From positions 13,144,001 through 13,208,000 of the forward strand of contig CM060734.1 of the NCBI GenBank assembly GCA_030704615.1: DNA of 64,000 nt. The letters run 5' to 3'. This DNA is from Takakia lepidozioides. Lineage: Eukaryota; Streptophyta; Takakiopsida; Takakiales; Takakiaceae. Below are positions 59,561 to 64,000 of this stretch, in pieces (positions within the stretch are counted from its first letter, which is position 1; the number at the start of each line of letters is the position of its first letter). The notes below the pieces were generated by a model. It had not been told where the DNA came from. It made no database searches and saw only the letters and a list, made by a program, of their open reading frames with translations. The translations under genes and the position numbers were made by a program.

Positions 59561-61200
59561 GACCATACTGGGGAACTGGGTCAAGAACAACCAGATGTGA
59601 CAGGCATCTGGTGGGATCATGGTGGTTGGAGAATTAAAGAATTTGATGTGAATCAAATTCCCTGTGGAACTGAGAAAGAATTCTTAACAGAGTGCATGAT
59701 GCAGATCCTGAGTGGGGTCTGGAGAAATGAGTGATAAAGATTTATCAAGTGGCCTGTAGAGGGAGAGTAAGTTGGTTACCAACGCTGGTTTATTTGATAG
59801 CGTTGTTATCCATAAAACGAGTGGAGTTTGAAGGCTGGGAGGAACGGAAAGTGAATGTTTACACTCATATGCATGAAGAGTTGGTACTGGTAAAGAATTG
59901 GATTCCTAAGGATATCCTGTGGATCAAATTGACACCAAGAACAGCTTTTCAGACGTACTTGCCATATGGTTATATGGTAACAGAGACTTCTAGTATAGCC
60001 AAGGGTGCATTGAAGCTTGAAAGAAACCCAGGCATATACGAGAGATACTACAGAAGAGAGTTTTGGTTATTGCCTCATTGAAGATATGAAAGACATGGGA
60101 CATGAGTGATGAAAGAGAAGCTAGACTTCACAGATATTCAGCAAAAAGAGAAAGTTATTTGAAAGCTAATTATCCATATCTTTGGGAGAGAGGAATAGAC
60201 ATAGGAGAATTGTCTGGACCTCTCACACCATTAAGATCGAAGAGTATATCACCCATACCGGAGGAACCAGAGTTGGATGCCACTCCTTCTTATTCTTTAC
60301 AAGAAAGATTAAGGGATTTGGTACAGGAAGAAAATCAACCACGAGGGGAGAGATCTGAGGTACATCCCTGGATCAAGGATTTGACATAAATCTTTGATAA
60401 GAGTTGGCATGGGACACCAAAGGCAGAAACTCTAGTTTCTGAATTACAAGATAAAGAGGGAGAGGAAGATGTGGCAGAACCAACGGAGAGTTCAGACTCT
60501 CCCACACCACTCCAGTTGAGTTACATGAGTGCGGAAGAAGAAATCCAAGAAAAGAACTTGGAAGATGAAAACAGAGAGAAGAATTTGGAAGATGAGGAGT
60601 ATGAAGAAGTAGACCCAATAGTTGAGGTTGAGACTACAACCAGGACATCCCAACCCGTTGGACCTGGATCAAGTGGAGCACTTGAATCACAAGCCAACGA
60701 AGGTGTCGGCTCAGGGGGATCAGGCGGGAAGCTTGGATCTGGCTCTGGGGGGACAGGGAGTGTGGGAAGTAGTGCAATTGGAGCTCGGAATACTGTGAGT
60801 ATAGAGGGGCCAGTAGCAGGGAGTGCTCAAGGACCAGCACCAACAAGAGGACCAGCACGTGCCAGAGGGCAGGGTGTAGGGCCACAGATGGCGGTACCTC
60901 CAACACGGGCAAAACCACCTTTTCCAATATATGCAGGGAAAGGGGATCCTGATGTACACATTAGCCAATTTGAGCACATGTGTATTGTGAACAATGAGAA
61001 TGGCGATGATGCCAAGATGAGACTGTTTCCTTGTTCACTTATCAAGAAAGCAAGTGAATGGTATGCAAGATTTCCAGATATACATTTCCTAACCTGGAAT
61101 GGCCTTAGTACGGCATTCCGAAACAGGTTCAGGACAAGCAAAACTGAGGATGAAGTGTATGGCAGTTTACAACAGTTAAGGCAAAAGAAGCATAAAACTG
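59560..61200 (+). pseudogene. Second Ty3/Gypsy gag, interrupted by the palindromic repeat
   Basis: Frames at 59447-59734, 59731-60081 and 60102-61200 encode a leader protein followed by a Glu-rich linker (EEEIQEKNLEDE, then Gly/Ser-rich) and a clear retrotransposon gag domain. That domain reads YAGKGDPDVHISQFEHMC, then ASEWYARFPDIHFLTW and LSTAFRNRFRTSKTEDEVY (60940-61160). It stops at KTVEE (about 61207), where the 146-bp palindromic repeat starts. TAA at 60387 is in frame. The element is therefore cut short by the methyltransferase-repeat segment. Confidence 0.75.
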
Positions 61201-61214
61201 TTGAGGAGTGCGGA

Positions 61215-61605
61215 TGGCACATATTTTGGAAATTTGGCGCCATTTTTCCAGTTCTGGGCCCAGTCAATTCTGGGACTTAGCCATTTTTGGACCCTGTACT
61301 GGAAAAATGGCGCCATTTTTCCAGTACAGGGTCCGAAAATGGCTAAGTCCCTGGGGCGGATGGCACATATTCTGGAAATTCGGCGCCATTTTTCCAGTTC
61401 CGGGCCTAGTCATTTCTGGGACTTAGCCATTTTTGGACCCTGTACTAGAAAAATGGCGCCATTTTTCCAGTACAGGGTCCAAAAATGGCTAAGTCCCTGG
61501 GGCGGATGGCACATATTCTGGAAATTTGGCGCCATTTTTCCAGTTCCGGGCCCAGTCAGATCTGGGACTTAGCCATTTTCGGACCCAGTCTGGAAAAATG
61601 GATGT
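61215..61605. repeat. 146-bp repeats, each with an 80-bp palindrome
   Basis: GGGACTTAGCCATTTT recurs at 61272, 61418 and 61564. At 61272-61351 the sequence from GGGACTTAGCC to GGCTAAGTCCC is a palindrome with one mismatch in each arm pair (TTTTTGG against CCGAAAA), centred on GGCGCC. A second full palindrome lies at 61418-61497. Inverted related units are at 1107-1256. Confidence 0.92.
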
Positions 61606-61632
61606 GATTCTGTCTGTGTTTTTTGAATGCAG

Positions 61633-63255
61633 GTACTGTAAGTTCTCCCTGTTGGAGAAAGGTCATCTGTCCTTCCAGCCGCCATTGTTCCTCGCATGGA
61701 GGAACCCTGGAGCTGACTCCATGTACACTGATGTTATCGTGAAGGAGTGGCATCTGGAGCATTTGCGCGACTGCCCTTGGTATGTGGACCTTCCTCCCGG
61801 CTCCCTCGACTCATCCGAGTTCCAATTGAAGCTGGATGTAGAGGCCCGACCAAACCGAGCTCCGCTGCCTCCGCTGGGTCCAAAGGAGGCGAAAGCGCTT
61901 GTCCAGTCCAGGAAAGCGGCAGAGCTTGCTTAGGCAGGTATTCAGGAGAAATTGAATGAGAAGAATAAAAGACAAATGAAAGGACACGGAAACAGGGGAG
62001 TAAAGTAACCCCCAAAAAACAGAAAACCACCGGGGCACCAGAGGAGGCGCAGGAGGGGCCCCAAGGGAGTGACTCCGACGACGACTTTGTGCAAGGTCCT
62101 GCGACTGCTGCTGCTACTACCAAGTCACCGGTCGTCCGGGTTCCCACTCAGTTCGGACTGGGACTGGCTCTGCCAAGAAGTTGGCATTTGAGGGCGAGCC
62201 TACACGGCGGTATTCGGCGGTGACGTTTCCGCAAAGGCTAAAGTTAGAATCCCCAACTATCATCCAATGCGTCAATGAGAGCTTTCTTGATGCTCTGGCT
62301 GCCAGGGCGAAGAAGGTGGCACACAACAAGTCTCTGGAGGAGCTGAAGGGGAAAGCCAAGAAGAGGGCTGCTGCTACAGAGCCTAAAGACACCCCTGGTT
62401 TGGAAGCCATGATGGAATTCTTCACGGCTGTGAGCACGGATTGCAAGAGCACTCGGGGGGGGGTTGAGGTGGAGAGAGCCTGTGATATGATTCTCCTCGA
62501 TATTCTAGATGGGGAGCTGTTGGAGGGCCTGGATGGTGTGCCCACCTGGAACAGGTTTACGGAGGACTACTGGAGAGCCGGGTTTGGGCTGGCGGGGATG
62601 CTCCTGGATGACGGTGGATGTATGGTGGTCCTTGCCACAAGAGGGAAGACCACAAAGAATGTTGTGGCAAGGTGGACACCAAAAAGTGTCACCCCGGTCC
62701 TCCTGAAAAAATGGTTCTGCATCAATACGCAGGGGTTGCGAACAGAGGGTCAGAGTGTAAGTTATCAATCTATTGCATTCACTTCATATTGTGGTGTATC
62801 TAAACTAGACCCTGGAGTGGATCCCTCTTTTGTTGGATGTGCAGACATTGGTGTTTGAGGCATATTGTTTTGTGAAGAGAGGGTCTACGTTCAAATTCCG
62901 CAATGACGGTCGTCTTGTTGATGCCGTTGTGGACCCTGTTACCTACGATGTCCTCTACAACTATGTGCCCCAATCCAGTATGCCGAAGGACACAAAGACA
63001 GGCAAACCATGGCGGTACAGCCGGACCCGGAGCCCTGCTTTCATCCAAACCCTCATGGAGACGTGCTCGGATGTCCAAGGGCGGATTCTTGACCTCACAT
63101 GCGGCACGGGTAAGCCTTCACGTGCACATTTTGTCCCCTGGCCCGATTGCAATTGCATGCCGCATGCTACTAACCACCCGCTTTGTCCCTCAGGTGCTTC
63201 AATGTGGGCAGGGACGTTGTCTGACAGGCATGTCTTTGCCTTCGCCTTGCAATAA
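61633..63255 (+). pseudogene. Methyltransferase-like gene fragment, right copy (exons 6-9 homologue)
   Basis: Exons 61633-62756, 62845-63109 and 63194-63255 are inferred. The product passes through MYTDVIVKEWHLEHLRDC, a charged linker, ACDMILLDILDGELL (motif IV position), FTEDYWRAGFGLAGMLLDDG, VFEAYCFVKRG, SPAFIQTLMETCS and ILDLTCGTG (motif I), then ASMWAGTLSDRHVFAFALQ and a stop. The two introns match introns 7 and 8 of the gene at 41777-47411 in place and phase, but intron 6 of that gene is absent. TAG near 61930 (CAG in the left copy) and a one-base loss near 61980 break the frame. The ParB-like exons are missing. AATAAAATG at 63251 may be a polyadenylation signal. Confidence 0.7.
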
Positions 63256-63400
63256 AATGTTGCATTTCATTGCTATGACGAGTCCACTGGTGCCACATTC
63301 CAACTTCACATGACCCTATTTCCGTGCCTCCTAACCCTATTTCCGTGGACACACAATGGTCCGCTCATGCTCTTTTTTTTTCCACTCATGCTCATGCCGC
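63256..63400. other. Spacer with CATGAGCGG-type repeats
   Basis: Contains a T-run and repeats of CTCATGCCGCTCATGAAATA. The same CGCTCATG phrases lie beside the other LINE fragment at 5680-5710. Confidence 0.6.
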
Positions 63401-63994
63401 TCATGAAATAGCAGCCCCCAGGGTGGGGGCGGTGCTAGCCTGGAAGTGAGTTTTGAATGAGGTGATGTTGCGTAGGGGTAGTGATGAGAGGATCATGGGT
63501 TGGGGGGGTGGGGTGTGTAAGCTGTTGATGTGTATATGGCTCGTGAGATTTGAGGGGATTGCCACGTGGGTTTTCTGATAGAATCCGTCTATAAGGCTTA
63601 ATGAGAAGTAGTTTAGTCCGCCTTGTCTAGAATAGTGTTGGTCAGTAGGGATGTATTTAAGTTGATGTTGTGTAGTAAATTTAGCCCATTCATGCTCTGA
63701 TGGGGTGGGAGGTTTGTGTGCACCGTTGTATGTGTGACCCAGGAGGGCGTTGTCTCTGTTGAAGTCTCCTGCTAGTATGATATGGTGGTGCTGGTGTTCG
63801 GGGTTAGTGATTGTATTGGATATTGTGCTTAGTATTTCTGGTATAATTGGTAGGTCCTCTGTGTGGGATGGCATATATATATGGATGAGGATAATGGGGC
63901 ATAGGGCTGGTAGATGCAACTGGATAATTTGGAGATGGGAGCAGAGAGGAATGGGGATAGTGATTTTAGTGGTGGTGCTAGGGGAGTGGTGCAT
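63401..63994 (-). pseudogene. LINE endonuclease domain fragment
   Basis: The minus strand is open for 197 codons: IHIYMPSHTEDLPIIPEIL, HHIILAGDFNRDNALLGHTY, and LKYIPTDQHYSRQGGLNYF. This is the middle of an endonuclease/exonuclease/phosphatase domain of a non-LTR retrotransposon (the AGDFN motif carries catalytic Asp and Asn). The frame ends at the GCTCATGAAATAGC boundary, so RT is missing. It runs off the window end on its N-terminal side. Confidence 0.8.
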
Positions 63995-64000
63995 ACGCAG

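Overview
The window looks like nuclear DNA of a transposon-rich streptophyte, most likely a charophyte alga such as Chara or possibly an early land plant. This is inferred from a beta-tubulin gene with two phase-1 introns after codons 131 and 221 (as I recall from land plants), DYW-type pentatricopeptide (PPR) debris, tRNA-derived SINE, hAT, MULE-like, Copia, Gypsy and LINE elements, and large amounts of satellite DNA. No taxon-specific marker was confirmed. Only the beta-tubulin gene (17034-18701) is fully intact. A ten-exon gene on the minus strand (41777-47411) is intact except for one missing base.

Layout. 1-1076: minus-strand copy of methyltransferase exons. 1110-2010: palindromic and 96-bp repeats. 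2243-2791: unknown 182-aa ORF. 3150-5258: decayed MULE-like copy A. 5300-8960: LINE pieces. 9170-10440: scrambled PPR-DYW pseudogene, joined directly to MULE-like copy B (10441-12990). 13370-14860: Gypsy pol fragment. 16300-18750: beta-tubulin locus, with a complete Copia element (18756-24187, 5-bp target duplication) in its 3' region. 25766-26480: CENP-B-type HTH gene, broken where a hairpin array (26590-27450) begins. 27838-37345: a unit with a hairpin array at each end and two inward-facing TATA promoters. These drive a protein-kinase-like gene (plus) and a RING-finger gene (minus) that converge on a 3.4-kb repeat field. 37672-40437: two hAT halves on opposite strands. 41777-47411: ParB-like plus DNA-methyltransferase-like gene. 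48267-51766: MULE-like copy C, nearly complete. 50650-52420 and 55140-56875: segmental duplication carrying copy D, separated by a palindromic satellite. 57137-61200: two Gypsy gag regions. 61215-63255: second copy of the methyltransferase exons, inverted relative to the one at the left edge. 63401-63994: LINE endonuclease fragment.

The strongest candidates for something new are two. The first is the spliced eukaryotic gene joining a ParB/Srx-like domain to a beta-class amino-methyltransferase-like domain, with eleven near-perfect palindromes, parS-like in form, in two of its introns. The second is the kinase/RING unit between hairpin arrays. Most in-frame stops in the decayed genes are of a kind one C-to-T change from CAA, CAG, CGA or TGG would give, which suits long-term cytosine methylation of silenced elements. 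All family assignments come from reading motifs; no database search was possible.
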